From: DAOUJW01 sp034422115
GTDB taxonomy: Bacteria; Chloroflexota; Dehalococcoidia; Lucifugimonadales; UBA2985
Assembly: GCA_034422115.1 (NCBI GenBank)
Contig: DAOUJW010000002.1
Coordinates: 44,708-108,707 of the forward strand
Direction: 5' to 3'
Length of the DNA: 64,000 nt
The notes under the pieces were generated by a model. That model was not told the origin of the DNA. It worked only from the letters and a program-made list of their open reading frames with translations, and searched no databases. The position numbers and the translations under genes were made by a program. Of the stretch, positions 30,519 through 39,099 are shown in pieces; positions within the stretch are counted from its first letter, which is position 1; every line of letters starts with the position of its first letter.

Positions 30519-31646
30519 ATGGCTACGGAAGTCGAACCGGATAGCGTACTGGTTGACGCCGACGGACTTGAGAGGTTCGTTGTAGACCTGTTCAGGACCC
30601 AGGGGCTAACGGATAAGAATGCGCGAGACGCTGCGGCTGTCCTCGTCAAGTCGGACGTGCTGGGGATCGAGTCCCACGGCGTGCCCAGGCTCCGCAACTA
30701 CATAACGCGTCTCCAGAACGGCCAGGTGGAGGCCAACCCGGAGGTGGTGATTGCCCGTGAGCTGCCCTCCACGGCCACGGTTGACGGCGCGAACGGCCTT
30801 GGGATGGTAGTGGGCCAGCGCGCTATGGAGATTGCCATCCAGAAGGCGCAGAACACCGGCGCGGGGTTCGTGTCGGTGAAGAACAGCTCCCACTATGGCA
30901 TCGCCGGCTTCTACGCTCGCATGGCCCTGGAGCACGACATGATTGGCTTCTCCATGACCAACGTGGGCGCGGGCGGGGACACGCCTCCAACTGGCAGCAA
31001 GACGGGCCTCTTCGGCACCAACCCGATAGCAGTGGCCGCGCCATCGAAGACGCCGCCGCCTTTCGTCATGGACTTCGCCACAACCGTCGTTGCCTTTGGC
31101 AAGCTGCAGATAGCCATGCGCCGCAACCACTCCATTCCCGCAGGCTGGGTGGTGGACGGCGACGGCAATCTGGCCACCGACCCCAACGCCCGGGGCGAGG
31201 GCGGGTACATCCTGCCCATTGGCGGGTTCAGGGAGACCGGCGGGCACAAGGGGTACGGCCTCATGCTGCTGGTGGACATCCTCTCCGGCGTGCTTTCCGG
31301 CGCGGCGGTCGGGGCCACGGCCGCCAAACTGTCCGTAGAGGGCGCGGAGGCGGAGCGCGTCAGGCGCGCGGGCGCGGCAGCGAACACGGGCCACTTCTTC
31401 GGAGCGCTGCGCATCGACGGCTTCCGGCCCGCGGACGAGTTCAAGGAGGAGATGGACGAGGTGTTCCGGGTGATTCGAAACACCGAGAAGCTACCCGGCT
31501 GGGACCGCGTCTTCGTCCACGGCGAGCCTGAGTGGGAGGCGGAGATCGACCGCCGGGCCAACGGCATACCGCTGGACGGACCCACCTACCAGTCGCTGGA
31601 GGAGCTGTCCAGCGAGCTTAACGTGCCTCTGAACATCAGGAAGTAG
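30519..31646 (+). CDS. Ldh-family NAD(P)-dependent 2-hydroxyacid dehydrogenase (malate/L-lactate type)
   Basis: 375 residues, AGGAGG ribosome site. The family differs from classical Rossmann LDHs. Motifs include ESHGVPRLRNYITRLQNG (His53) and VKNSSHYGIAGFYARMA with the catalytic His125, then NPIAVAAPS, PPPFVMDFATTVVAFGKLQ and GGHKGYGLMLLVDILSGVLSG. It oxidises a 2-hydroxyacid or ureidoglycolate-like compound; the substrate cannot be told from sequence. It stands alone, followed by two family B repeats. Confidence 0.88.
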   Translation: MATEVEPDSVLVDADGLERFVVDLFRTQGLTDKNARDAAAVLVKSDVLGIESHGVPRLRNYITRLQNGQVEANPEVVIARELPSTATVDGANGLGMVVGQRAMEIAIQKAQNTGAGFVSVKNSSHYGIAGFYARMALEHDMIGFSMTNVGAGGDTPPTGSKTGLFGTNPIAVAAPSKTPPPFVMDFATTVVAFGKLQIAMRRNHSIPAGWVVDGDGNLATDPNARGEGGYILPIGGFRETGGHKGYGLMLLVDILSGVLSGAAVGATAAKLSVEGAEAERVRRAGAAANTGHFFGALRIDGFRPADEFKEEMDEVFRVIRNTEKLPGWDRVFVHGEPEWEAEIDRRANGIPLDGPTYQSLEELSSELNVPLNIRK

Positions 31647-31705
31647 ACTATTGGATTCTAATGCCTCGTAAATGTCACGCGAGAGAATGAAAATGCACAG
31701 CCTTT

Positions 31706-31770
31706 CGTCATTCCTGCGGAAGCAGGAATCTAAAAGTGGGAGCAGAGATTCCCGCTTTCGCGGGAATGAC
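31706..31770. repeat. Two family B palindromes in inverted orientation
   Basis: CGTCATTCCTGCGGAAGCAG at 31706-31731 and GAGATTCCCGCTTTCGCGGG at 31745-31770, head to head, 14 bases apart. Confidence 0.7.
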
Positions 31771-31848
31771 TGTGGGTTGTTATTTCCGCTCTCGTACTAC
31801 TCACGAAGCAGGCTCTGAACCATATATTTTCATAGTAAGGAGAGTGAT

Positions 31849-32745
31849 ATGAAGCTTGTGCTTTTCGGCGACGACTTCCGCCTGGGGGTGCTCCAGGGAG
31901 ACTCTGTGATAGACGCCTCCTCGGTGGGCAACAGCGTCCACGGCCACACGCCCCAGGAGATGATGAGCAAGCTCATCGAGAACTTTGACCAGCACAGGGG
32001 CGCGCTGGAGGCCCTCAGCGGCCCGGGCACGCCCGTGAGCCAGGTGCGACTTAGGGCGCCTCTGCCCCGGCCCCTTCGCCTGGTGTGCATGGCGGGCAAC
32101 TACATGGAGAGCGGCACCCGCACCGAGGCGGGCCCTATCAACGCCTTCAACAAGTCCTCCAGCAGCGTCATCGGCCACGGGGACACCGTAGTCCTGCCGA
32201 ACGCCCCGGCCACGGTCTTTGAGCACGAGGCGGAGCTTGGCATCGTCATCGGCAAGAGGGCCAGCGCCATCAAGGCAGACCAGGCGTTTGACCACATCTT
32301 CGGCTACGTCAACTTCATCGACGTCTCCTGCCGGGGCGCGGGCCCCGCGAACAGGGACAGCTTCTTCATTGGCAAGTCGTGGGACACCTTCGGCCCCATG
32401 GGCCCGGCCCTGGTGACCGCCGACGAGGCTGGCGATGCGCAGAACCTGCCCATCAAGCTGTGGGTCGACGGCGTGCTGAGGCAGGACTACAACACCAACG
32501 ACATGGCTCACAATATTCCGGCGTTGCTGGAGTGGATGACCTGGATAACCACCCTGGAGCCGGGGGACGTCATTGCCTGCGGCACCAACCACCGCGGCCT
32601 TGGCCCCCTCCAGGACGGCGAGACCGTTGACATGGAGATAGGCAGCTTCGGCAAGCTGACGGTCAATATCGTCGATGCCATGAAGCGCGAGTGGGTCAAG
32701 GAGACCCACGCCGAGCGGGAGGCCCGGGAGGCCGCAGCCCGGTAG
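31849..32745 (+). CDS. Fumarylacetoacetate hydrolase family protein
   Basis: 298 residues, AAGGAGAG upstream. The FAH domain shows LVCMAGNYMESG, FEHEAELGIVIGKRASAI with the metal-binding Glu residues, FGYVNFIDVSCRG, FFIGKSWDTFGPMGPALVTADE, and DVIACGTNHRGLGPL. Members hydrolyse or decarboxylate diketo acids and 2-hydroxyhepta-dienedioate-type products in aromatic catabolism. It probably shares a transcript with the small ABM-like gene 71 bases downstream. Confidence 0.88.
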   Translation: MKLVLFGDDFRLGVLQGDSVIDASSVGNSVHGHTPQEMMSKLIENFDQHRGALEALSGPGTPVSQVRLRAPLPRPLRLVCMAGNYMESGTRTEAGPINAFNKSSSSVIGHGDTVVLPNAPATVFEHEAELGIVIGKRASAIKADQAFDHIFGYVNFIDVSCRGAGPANRDSFFIGKSWDTFGPMGPALVTADEAGDAQNLPIKLWVDGVLRQDYNTNDMAHNIPALLEWMTWITTLEPGDVIACGTNHRGLGPLQDGETVDMEIGSFGKLTVNIVDAMKREWVKETHAEREAREAAAR

Positions 32746-32816
32746 ACTTGAATCTGATACGCTGGACGCTTCCGGCTCGACCGGAGGCATCCCATCATTC
32801 AAAGAGGAGGTGACCC

Positions 32817-33089
32817 TTGGCACACGTACTGTTCAGGCACACGGTCGAGAGCTACGCCAAATGGAGGCCCGCCTTCAACGAGCAGGCCGGGCTGCGCGAG
32901 GCAGCGGGCGCGATTGGGGACCCGATGGTGTTCCGCAGCGGCGACAACCCCTTTGAGGTGCTGGTGCTGATGGAGTGGGAGGAGCTGGAGAAGGCTCGCC
33001 AGTGGGTGGCCTCCGACACCCTCAAGGAGGCAATGGCGGAGTCCGGCGTCAGCGACGAGCCCACGATATTCTTCCTCTCGCAGGTCTAG
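32817..33089 (+). CDS. Small dimeric alpha/beta-barrel (ABM-like) protein
   Basis: 90 residues, TTG start preceded by AGAGGAGGTGA. Its pattern fits the ferredoxin-like ABM/Dabb fold: MAHVLFRHTVESYAKWRPAF, then MVFRSGDNPFEVLVLMEWEE and FFLSQV. Such proteins act as small monooxygenases, isomerases or binding proteins. It may assist the adjacent FAH-type enzyme. Confidence 0.65.
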   Translation: MAHVLFRHTVESYAKWRPAFNEQAGLREAAGAIGDPMVFRSGDNPFEVLVLMEWEELEKARQWVASDTLKEAMAESGVSDEPTIFFLSQV

Positions 33090-33110
33090 GCGGGAGTCTC
33101 GGATGACCCG

Positions 33111-33232
33111 TGTAGGGGCGATTCGCGAACCGCCCCTATGTTACACGCCTATCATTCCCGTGAAAACGGGAGTCCAGGGCGTAGGGTTGAACAGTTGAGA
33201 TGCCTCTGGATTCCTGCCTTCGCAGGAATGGG
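33111..33232. repeat. Family C and two family B repeats
   Basis: Family C copy TGTAGGGGCGATTCGCGAAC (33111-33140), then family B units at 33151-33179 and 33204-33232. They fill almost the whole gap before lipB. Confidence 0.75.
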
Positions 33233-33249
33233 AAGAAATCCCAAGTCTG

Positions 33250-34002
33250 TTGAGCGACGTCGACACCAACAACAAGTCCTGCCTCCTGCTGAGGCTGGGC
33301 GTCACGGACTACGCTGAAGCCCTGGAGCTGCAACGGGACGTGGCGCGCCACAGGGCCGAGGGCTCGCTGCCGGACGCCCTGTTCCTGTTGCAGCATCCCC
33401 ACACCTACACCCTGGGCCGCAGGGCCGGCGAGTCAGACGTGCTGCTGGAGCCGGACGCCCTGGAAGAGATAGGGGCGCGGGTGTATGACGCAGACCGGGG
33501 CGGCGAGGCGACCTATCACGGCCCGGGGCAGCTGGTTGGCTATCCCATAGTGGACGTGAGGCCCCTGGGTGGGGCGAGCGGCTACGTGCGGACGCTGGAG
33601 ACGCTGCTGATAGACGCGCTGGCGGACTTCGGCATAGCGGCCGAGCGCAGGGACGGCCTGCCGGGGGCCTGGGTGGGCCACGAGAAGATAGCCTTCATCG
33701 GCGTCAGGATAAGCCGTGGCATCGCGACTCACGGCTTTGCGCTTAACGTAAACCCGGACCTCTCCTACTTCCAGCACATAGTGCCCTGCGGCATAGAGGG
33801 CCTGGCTGTTACGTCAATGGAGCGTCTTCTGGGAGGGCCCGTGCCTTTGGACGACGTGGCGGACTGCCTGGTGCGCCACTTCAGTAGGCTGTTCAACAGG
33901 GACATGGTGGAGGTTGGGCCGGAGCAGCTAAAGGGAAGTATGAGCGAGTCTATACTGCCCCCATCCCAGCCTTCCCCCGTATATCGGGGGAAGGGGCCTT
34001 AG
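33250..34002 (+). CDS. lipB: Octanoyltransferase LipB
   Basis: 250 residues, TTG start 33250 with no strong ribosome site. It transfers octanoyl from acyl carrier protein to lipoyl domains. Motifs are LFLLQHPHTYTLGRR, GGEATYHGPGQLVGYPI (83-100), GHEKIAFIGVRISRG with catalytic Lys146, and HIVPCGI with Cys180. The last ~17 residues (about 234-250, ending PPSQPSPVYRGKGP) are encoded by a dispersed family D repeat and are not part of the enzyme fold. lipA is not adjacent. Confidence 0.92.
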   Translation: MSDVDTNNKSCLLLRLGVTDYAEALELQRDVARHRAEGSLPDALFLLQHPHTYTLGRRAGESDVLLEPDALEEIGARVYDADRGGEATYHGPGQLVGYPIVDVRPLGGASGYVRTLETLLIDALADFGIAAERRDGLPGAWVGHEKIAFIGVRISRGIATHGFALNVNPDLSYFQHIVPCGIEGLAVTSMERLLGGPVPLDDVADCLVRHFSRLFNRDMVEVGPEQLKGSMSESILPPSQPSPVYRGKGP

Positions 34003-34134
34003 GCGAAGCCAAGACCCACATTGATGTCATTCTGAGCGTAGCGAAGAATCTAGAGTCCTTCACCTACAAGCACCGTAGCTTTGCGGACAAAGGCTTTGGA
34101 TTCTTCACTTCGCTGCGCTCCGTTCAGAATGACA
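33960..34134. repeat. Family D unit followed by a family E inverted pair
   Basis: Family D (CCTTCCCCCGTATATCGGGG, about 33966-34002) overlaps the lipB 3' end. Family E is a long inverted pair: GTCATTCTGAGCGTAGCGAA at 34026 and its counterpart GCTCCGTTCAGAATGAC ending at 34134, with central GAATC/GGATTC arms. The same E structure recurs at 52756-52889. Confidence 0.7.
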
Positions 34135-34239
34135 GTGCCCCTCCGCTTTGGTGCTATACCACAGTACGCGAAGATCTGTTTCAAGGAGAGAGTCAGTGGG
34201 AATTTGCCGAGGCTTGCTCAGCCTCCCCTGCGCCGTCCG

Positions 34240-36438
34240 CTAGTGGTTGTGGTGGTCGTCGTCGTGGTCGTGGCCTGAGCCGGGGGCCAGCAGCAGCTCG
34301 TGGCGGTTCCCCCACTTCTTCAGGAAGCGCTTGAAGTTGTCGCGGCTCAGCTTCTCCCTCTCATCCTCCGCCAAGCTGGTCCAGACGCGGTGCTCGTGCC
34401 GCTCCAGGGGCAGAGAGCTGAGGGCGACTATGCGGTATCCCTTTTCACGGAAGTAGAAGCTGTATTCCAGGTCCAGGTTGCGGTAGAAGCGGAAGCTCTC
34501 CCGCATCAGGCTCACCTCCGGTATCAGCGACCGGCGGAAGGCGAAGCAGTAGCCCTGCATGGCGTCAGCGTCGCCGTCTTCCACCTCGTTGAAGTGGTGC
34601 AGGTCTCCGCTTCTGAGTCCCCAGGGCCCGGCAACCCCCACGGACTCGTCTGACAGGGCCTCCGACAGGGGCGCCAGGAAGTCCTCGCGGGCCTCCACGG
34701 AGGTGTCCATGAGTACCAGGTAGGTGCCCCGGCTCTGCTTCAGCAGGATGTTCTTGGCGGCGGCATCTCCCAGCACGTGGTCGGTGTGGATGACCCGCAG
34801 GCGCGGCTCCCGGCGGGCCTGCTCCTCCAGCCATTCGGAAGTGCCGTCCGTGGAGCCGTTATCGACCACCAGGACTTCCAGGGAGTGGTTGTTCCCCAGT
34901 GGCAGGAGGCTCCCTACGCACCGCTGCAGGTCAGAGAGGTAGTTGCAGGCCACGATCCCTACGGTAAACTCCGTCTCGTCCTCGGCGTCCAGCAGGGAGC
35001 CGACCTCCTTTGAGGATGAGACCCGCGTCAGCTCCTCGGTGCGCTTCTCAAACTCCGACTTGGGCCTTGTCCTTGTGGCGGCGGGGGAGTCCTCCAGGAC
35101 GAAGCCAGCCTCGTTCAGCCGGCGGCGCACCTCATCTGCGGCTGTGTAGTCGCGGCTGGCCCTCAGCGCCGAGCGCCTCTGCTCGGCCTGGGACACGTCA
35201 TCCGGTATCTTCCAGTCAAGGGCCACCCGCTCCAGGCCCAGCCCCAGCACGCAGTCGAAGTCCAGGAGCAGGCCCAGCTTCGCCGCCGTCGGCAGGTCGG
35301 AGCGGGTCATTCTCCAGGTCAGGGCCAGCGCGCCGGGCATGTCCAGGTCGTCGTTCACTCGCTCCCAGAAGGCGTCACGCCAGGGCTGCGCCTCGGGCGC
35401 GCCGCCGTTCGGCGACGTCTCAATCGACCACTCCCACACCCGGTTGCGGAGGCGCTGCAGGCCGTTCTGGGCGGCGCGCAGGGCGGAGAAGGTGAAGTTC
35501 AGGCGGGTCCTGTACTGGGCGGTGAGGCACAGGTAGCGGAAGGCCATTGGGTCAAAGCCCATGTCCTCAATATCTTGAATGGTGTAGTCGTTGGCGGCGG
35601 ACTTGGCCATCTTCACGCCGTCCGCCAGCAGGTGCTGGCCGTGCACCCAAATCTGCACGAAGGGCTTGCCGAAAGCGCCCTCACTCTGGGCCACCTCGCC
35701 CTCGTGGTGGGGGAAGATGTTGTCGACGCCGCCGGTGTGGATGTCCAGCTGCTCGCCCAGGTACTTGGTGGACATGGCGGAGCACTCGATGTGCCAGCCG
35801 GGGAAGCCAAGGCCCCAGGGGCTGGGCCATTGGAGGACTCGGCCCTCCTCCGCGGCTTTCCACAGGGTGAAGTCCCGCTGGTCTCGTTTGAGAGGATCCG
35901 CCTCCACACGGACGCCCTCCAGTAGGGACTCCTGGACGTTGCCGGAGAGCTTGCCGTAGTCGGGGAACCTGGCCACGTCGAAGTAGACGTTGCCCTGAAC
36001 CTCGTAGGCGTACCCCTTCGCCTGGAGTCGCTCCACTATCTCCACCATCTCCCGGACGTGGTCGGTGGCCCTGGGCGAGTGGGTCGCCGGAGAGATGCCC
36101 AGCTTCGCTTCGTCCCGATAGAACGCCTGGGTGTAGAACTCGGCAATCTCCTGGGGCGTCTTGCCCTCGGCCAGGGCGGAGGCGATCATCTTGTCCTCGC
36201 CCTGCTCCAGCATCTCCTGGCGCATGTGGCCCACGTCCGTGATGTTCTTGACCTGGACGACGCGGAGGTCCTGCAGCTCCAGCCCCCGGCGAATCCAGTC
36301 CGCCATGAGGTAGGTGCGCATGTTGCCGATGTGGGCGTACCGGTAGACGGTTGGCCCGCAGGAGTACATCCTGACGACCCCCGGCTCCAGGGGTTGAAGC
36401 TCCTCCGTCTTTCTGGAAAGGGTGTTGTAGAGTCTCAT
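34240..36438 (-). CDS. cysS: Cysteinyl-tRNA synthetase fused to a family 2 glycosyltransferase
   Basis: 732 residues from ATG 36438 (GGGAGG seven bases upstream). Residues 1-~460 are a full CysRS: MYSCGPTVY with a zinc Cys27, HIGN at 36-39, WHIECSAMS (Cys219), HHEGE (244-248), KMAKS at 276-280 and the C-terminal helical region. Residues ~491-690 are a GT2 (GT-A) domain: FTVGIVACNYLSDLQRCVGS, VLVVDNGSTDGTSEW and YLVLMDTSVEARED, where a DxD would be expected. The tail GSGHDHDDDHHNH is His/Asp rich. There is no internal stop, so this is a real single frame. The role of the GT domain is unknown. Confidence 0.93.
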   Translation of the reverse strand: MRLYNTLSRKTEELQPLEPGVVRMYSCGPTVYRYAHIGNMRTYLMADWIRRGLELQDLRVVQVKNITDVGHMRQEMLEQGEDKMIASALAEGKTPQEIAEFYTQAFYRDEAKLGISPATHSPRATDHVREMVEIVERLQAKGYAYEVQGNVYFDVARFPDYGKLSGNVQESLLEGVRVEADPLKRDQRDFTLWKAAEEGRVLQWPSPWGLGFPGWHIECSAMSTKYLGEQLDIHTGGVDNIFPHHEGEVAQSEGAFGKPFVQIWVHGQHLLADGVKMAKSAANDYTIQDIEDMGFDPMAFRYLCLTAQYRTRLNFTFSALRAAQNGLQRLRNRVWEWSIETSPNGGAPEAQPWRDAFWERVNDDLDMPGALALTWRMTRSDLPTAAKLGLLLDFDCVLGLGLERVALDWKIPDDVSQAEQRRSALRASRDYTAADEVRRRLNEAGFVLEDSPAATRTRPKSEFEKRTEELTRVSSSKEVGSLLDAEDETEFTVGIVACNYLSDLQRCVGSLLPLGNNHSLEVLVVDNGSTDGTSEWLEEQARREPRLRVIHTDHVLGDAAAKNILLKQSRGTYLVLMDTSVEAREDFLAPLSEALSDESVGVAGPWGLRSGDLHHFNEVEDGDADAMQGYCFAFRRSLIPEVSLMRESFRFYRNLDLEYSFYFREKGYRIVALSSLPLERHEHRVWTSLAEDEREKLSRDNFKRFLKKWGNRHELLLAPGSGHDHDDDHHNH

Positions 36439-36534
36439 AACCACGCCTCCCCTGCGCCGATGCCTGGCTGCCATTGTAGCCCACCTGAGGGGATGCTTCA
36501 ATCCTGATTCTGGTAGAATGGCGATGGGGTGAGC

Positions 36535-37392
36535 ATGAACGTGCAAGAGGGTCTCGGTACAACCCGGTGGGGCAAGTGGGAGCTGGCGTGGGGCAGGCGT
36601 ACCTACGTGATGGGCATAGTCAACGCGACTCCCGACTCCTTCTCCGGCGACGGCCTTGAGCACGACGTGGAGGCCGCCGTGGAGCAGGGGCTGCGGTTCC
36701 AGGCCGAGGGCGCGGACATCATCGACGTGGGCGGTGAGTCGACGCGCCCCGGCTCAACGCCCGTGGACGCCGAGGAGGAGATGCGCCGCATACTGCCAGT
36801 GATACGGGGGCTGGCCGCGAGGCTGGACATTCCCGTGAGCGTCGACACCTACAAGAGCGAAGTGGCCCGCGCGGCCCTGGACGCCGGCGCATCCGTCATC
36901 AACGACGTATGGGGCCTCAAGCACGACCCGGGTATGGCGGCGCTGGCGGCAAGCGCGGGCGTGCCGGTTATCCTGATGCACAACCAGGTAGGGACGGACT
37001 ACGCAGACCTGGTGCCGGATGTGATAGCCGCCCTGCGCTCCAACCTGGAGATTGCTCTTGAGGCGGGAGTGCCAAGAGAGAATGTCATTCTGGACCCTGG
37101 CATGGGGTTCGGGAAGACCGCTGAGCACAACCTTCAGATACTCAGGCGCTTGGCGGAGTTCAAGGCCCTGGGCAGGCCCCTTCTTGTGGGAATGTCCCGC
37201 AAGAGGACCATCGGCTACGTGCTGGACGCCTCCGTGGACGACCGCGTTGAGGGCACGGCGGCAACCGTCGCGTTGTCCATCGCCAACGGCGCGGACATAG
37301 TGCGCGTCCACGACGTGAGGGTGATGGCGCGGGTGGCCCGGATGAGCGACGCGGTGGTGCGGGGGTGGGAGATGCCACCGGAACAGACGTAA
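36535..37392 (+). CDS. folP: Dihydropteroate synthase
   Basis: 285 residues from ATG 36535 (GTG at 36529 is also possible). It condenses p-aminobenzoate with hydroxymethyl-dihydropterin diphosphate. Signatures are YVMGIVNATPDSFSGDG, DIIDVGGESTRPGS, PVSVDTYKSEVARAALDAGA, INDVWGLKHDPGMA, ILDPGMGFGKTAEHN and RPLLVGMSRKRTIGYVL. It is divergent from cysS. folK lies 142 bases downstream beyond a repeat. The p-aminobenzoate genes pabB/pabC are at 50-52.7 kb. Confidence 0.95.
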   Translation: MNVQEGLGTTRWGKWELAWGRRTYVMGIVNATPDSFSGDGLEHDVEAAVEQGLRFQAEGADIIDVGGESTRPGSTPVDAEEEMRRILPVIRGLAARLDIPVSVDTYKSEVARAALDAGASVINDVWGLKHDPGMAALAASAGVPVILMHNQVGTDYADLVPDVIAALRSNLEIALEAGVPRENVILDPGMGFGKTAEHNLQILRRLAEFKALGRPLLVGMSRKRTIGYVLDASVDDRVEGTAATVALSIANGADIVRVHDVRVMARVARMSDAVVRGWEMPPEQT

Positions 37393-37428
37393 GGAGATCC
37401 TTGAATGGACTTGGTGAAAGCACATAAT

Positions 37429-37534
37429 GTCCCTTCCCTCCCTTGCGGGGGAAGGTTAGAATGGGGGCAAACATAGTGGCATCCTCTCCATTCACCCCCA
37501 TCTCAATCTTCCCCCTCCGAGGGGGAAGAGGTTT
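37429..37534. repeat. Family D inverted pair
   Basis: CCCTTCCCTCCCTTGCGGGG...GAATGGGGGC at the left and its near-inverse ATTCACCCCCATC...TTCCCCCTCCGAGGGGGAAG at the right. The right end supplies purine-rich sequence (GGGGGAAGAGG) just before the folK start. Confidence 0.7.
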
Positions 37535-38056
37535 GTGAAGACTCCCATGAACGAGGTGACGGCCTACCTGGGCCTGGGGTCCAACCTGGGCGACCGCGAG
37601 GACTACCTGCGCCAGGCCATCTCACTCCTTGGCGAAGGAGGAGAGATCACCGCCCTCTCACCCGTCTACGATACGGAGCCCTGGGGGTATACGGAGCAGC
37701 CACGCTTTCTGAACATGGCGTGCGGATTCAGGACGCCCCTGGCCCCGCAAGAGCTTCTGACCTTTGCCCAGGACGTGGAGCGCAGGCTGGGCCGTGTGCG
37801 CGCCATCCGCTACGGGCCAAGGACAATGGACGTGGACATCCTGTTGTACGGCGATCTTGTGGTGGATACGCCCGACCTCCAGATACCCCACCCGGGCATC
37901 CCGGAGCGCGCCTTTGTCCTCGCGCCCCTTGCGGAGATCGCGCCAGACGTGGAGCATCCCGTACTCAAGCGGCCCATCAGCGCGCTGCTCGCGGACGCCC
38001 CGGGAAAGGAGACGGTCGTGTATCTGGGCGCGCTGCGTCTTGGTGGGACTGCTTAG
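37535..38056 (+). CDS. folK: 2-amino-4-hydroxy-6-hydroxymethyldihydropteridine diphosphokinase
   Basis: 173 residues (GTG 37535; ATG 37547 is an alternative). It transfers diphosphate from ATP to hydroxymethyl-dihydropterin, the step before FolP. Motifs are AYLGLGSNLGDREDYLRQAI, TEPWGYTEQPRFLNMACGF, RYGPRTMDVDILLYGD with the metal-binding Asp pair, and IPHPGIPERAFVLAPLAEI. Its ribosome-binding region lies in a dispersed repeat. No folB is adjacent. Confidence 0.93.
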   Translation: MKTPMNEVTAYLGLGSNLGDREDYLRQAISLLGEGGEITALSPVYDTEPWGYTEQPRFLNMACGFRTPLAPQELLTFAQDVERRLGRVRAIRYGPRTMDVDILLYGDLVVDTPDLQIPHPGIPERAFVLAPLAEIAPDVEHPVLKRPISALLADAPGKETVVYLGALRLGGTA

Positions 38057-38093
38057 GAAACCTTTGAGCAGGTAAAGCTCCTTTCAACCGTCC

Positions 38094-38123
38094 CGTCATT
38101 CCTGCGAAAGCAGGAATCCAGGG
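38094..38123. repeat. Family B dispersed palindrome
   Basis: GTCATTCCTGCGAAAGCAGG followed by AATCCAGGG, between convergent folK and the Trm112-like gene. Confidence 0.7.
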
Positions 38124-38142
38124 GGATGGGTGGCGGAGGTTC

Positions 38143-38325
38143 CTACTCGCGGAGGCTCGGGGGCAGCAGGTTGGGGATGGAGTCCTCTATGGGGTACTGC
38201 TCCTCGCAGCCCCGGCAGTGAAGCGCGCCTCTGATGACCTCGCCTTCGCTCTGCTCCAGCACCGTCAGGTTCAGAGGACTCTTGCACACGGGACACGCCA
38301 GGATGTCCACCAGGTCTCTCTTCAT
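38143..38325 (-). CDS. Trm112-family zinc-binding protein
   Basis: 60 residues. The four-Cys zinc knuckle reads ILACPVCKSPL...ALHCRGCEEQYPIEDSIPNLLP. This is the bacterial Trm112 (YcaR-like) form. Eukaryotic Trm112 activates methyltransferases; bacterial copies are often near methyltransferase or lipid A genes. Here the upstream neighbour on the same strand is a CopD-like membrane protein 52 bases away. Confidence 0.85.
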   Translation of the reverse strand: MKRDLVDILACPVCKSPLNLTVLEQSEGEVIRGALHCRGCEEQYPIEDSIPNLLPPSLRE

Positions 38326-38377
38326 ACTATTGCTCCGAAGTGGGTTGAATACGGATGAAACACATATTGGCCCTGGG

Positions 38378-38896
38378 CTATCCCCCTGTCAATCCCTGCT
38401 CAAAGATGAACCTGAGCAGGTCCGACAGGAAGAAGATGGCAATGCCCAGGATGACGCTCAGGTTGACGCCGGACATGAAGGCCATGGCCCTGGCCAGCCT
38501 GCTGCGCTGGGCGTCCGGTGTGTAAACCATAGTTTCCGAGGCCCGCCGCCTCCGCCACCGGCCCCGGGCCATTGCGAACATCCACAGCGCCAGGCCGATC
38601 TTGATGGCGACAGTCACCACATACGCAGTCCCGGTGGTAGCGTCCGTCAGGCGGTCGAAGAGCATGACCGCGCCCGTGACCAGAAGGACGGCTATGCAGG
38701 AGTCCACGAGGCCCTGGAACTGGGACTGCGTCTCCGACCCCACCACAGTCGTCCCCTCTGCAAATCCCCGCTCGCGCGCCCTGCGCTGCGCCGGTCTGAG
38801 TACCAGGACGTAGAAGAGGCTGCCGCCTATCCAGGCCACGGCCGCCAGCGAGTGGAACCAGCGCACCAGCAGCAGGAAGCCTTCGCCAAGGGTCAC
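38378..38896 (-). CDS. CopD-like four-helix membrane protein
   Basis: 172 residues, GTG start. Four hydrophobic segments: RWFHSLAAVAWIGGSLFYVLVL, LVDSCIAVLLVTGAVMLF, YVVTVAIKIGLALWMFAMA and GVNLSVILGIAIFFLSDLL. HSLAAVAWIGG with its His matches the CopD/DUF2269-like heme- or copper-binding membrane family. Its metal or heme ligand is inferred. The gene is divergent from tldD. Confidence 0.65.
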   Translation of the reverse strand: MTLGEGFLLLVRWFHSLAAVAWIGGSLFYVLVLRPAQRRARERGFAEGTTVVGSETQSQFQGLVDSCIAVLLVTGAVMLFDRLTDATTGTAYVVTVAIKIGLALWMFAMARGRWRRRRASETMVYTPDAQRSRLARAMAFMSGVNLSVILGIAIFFLSDLLRFIFEQGLTGG

Positions 38897-39062
38897 GGGG
38901 CACGCCTACACGTTCTCGCCATAGGTGTCGATTGTACCACCAAGGCGCGCATAGTTGGAGTGGCCCCCTCCCCTGGATGCCCGTCTGCACGGGCATGACG
39001 CGATGAGACAGTAGCCCCAAAATTGCGCCAAATTATTCTGGAGACTCACCCACCCTCTTGGT

Positions 39063-39068
39063 TATAAT
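39063..39068 (+). promoter_or_regulatory. -10 box of the tldD operon
   Basis: Perfect TATAAT ahead of the AGAAGGAGC ribosome site (39082-39090). Its -35 is weak. If used, transcription starts near 39075, which rules out the upstream in-frame TTG at 39058 and supports TTG 39100. Confidence 0.5.
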
Positions 39069-39099
39069 GGTCTCCATACTCAGAAGGAGCCAGCGCCAC

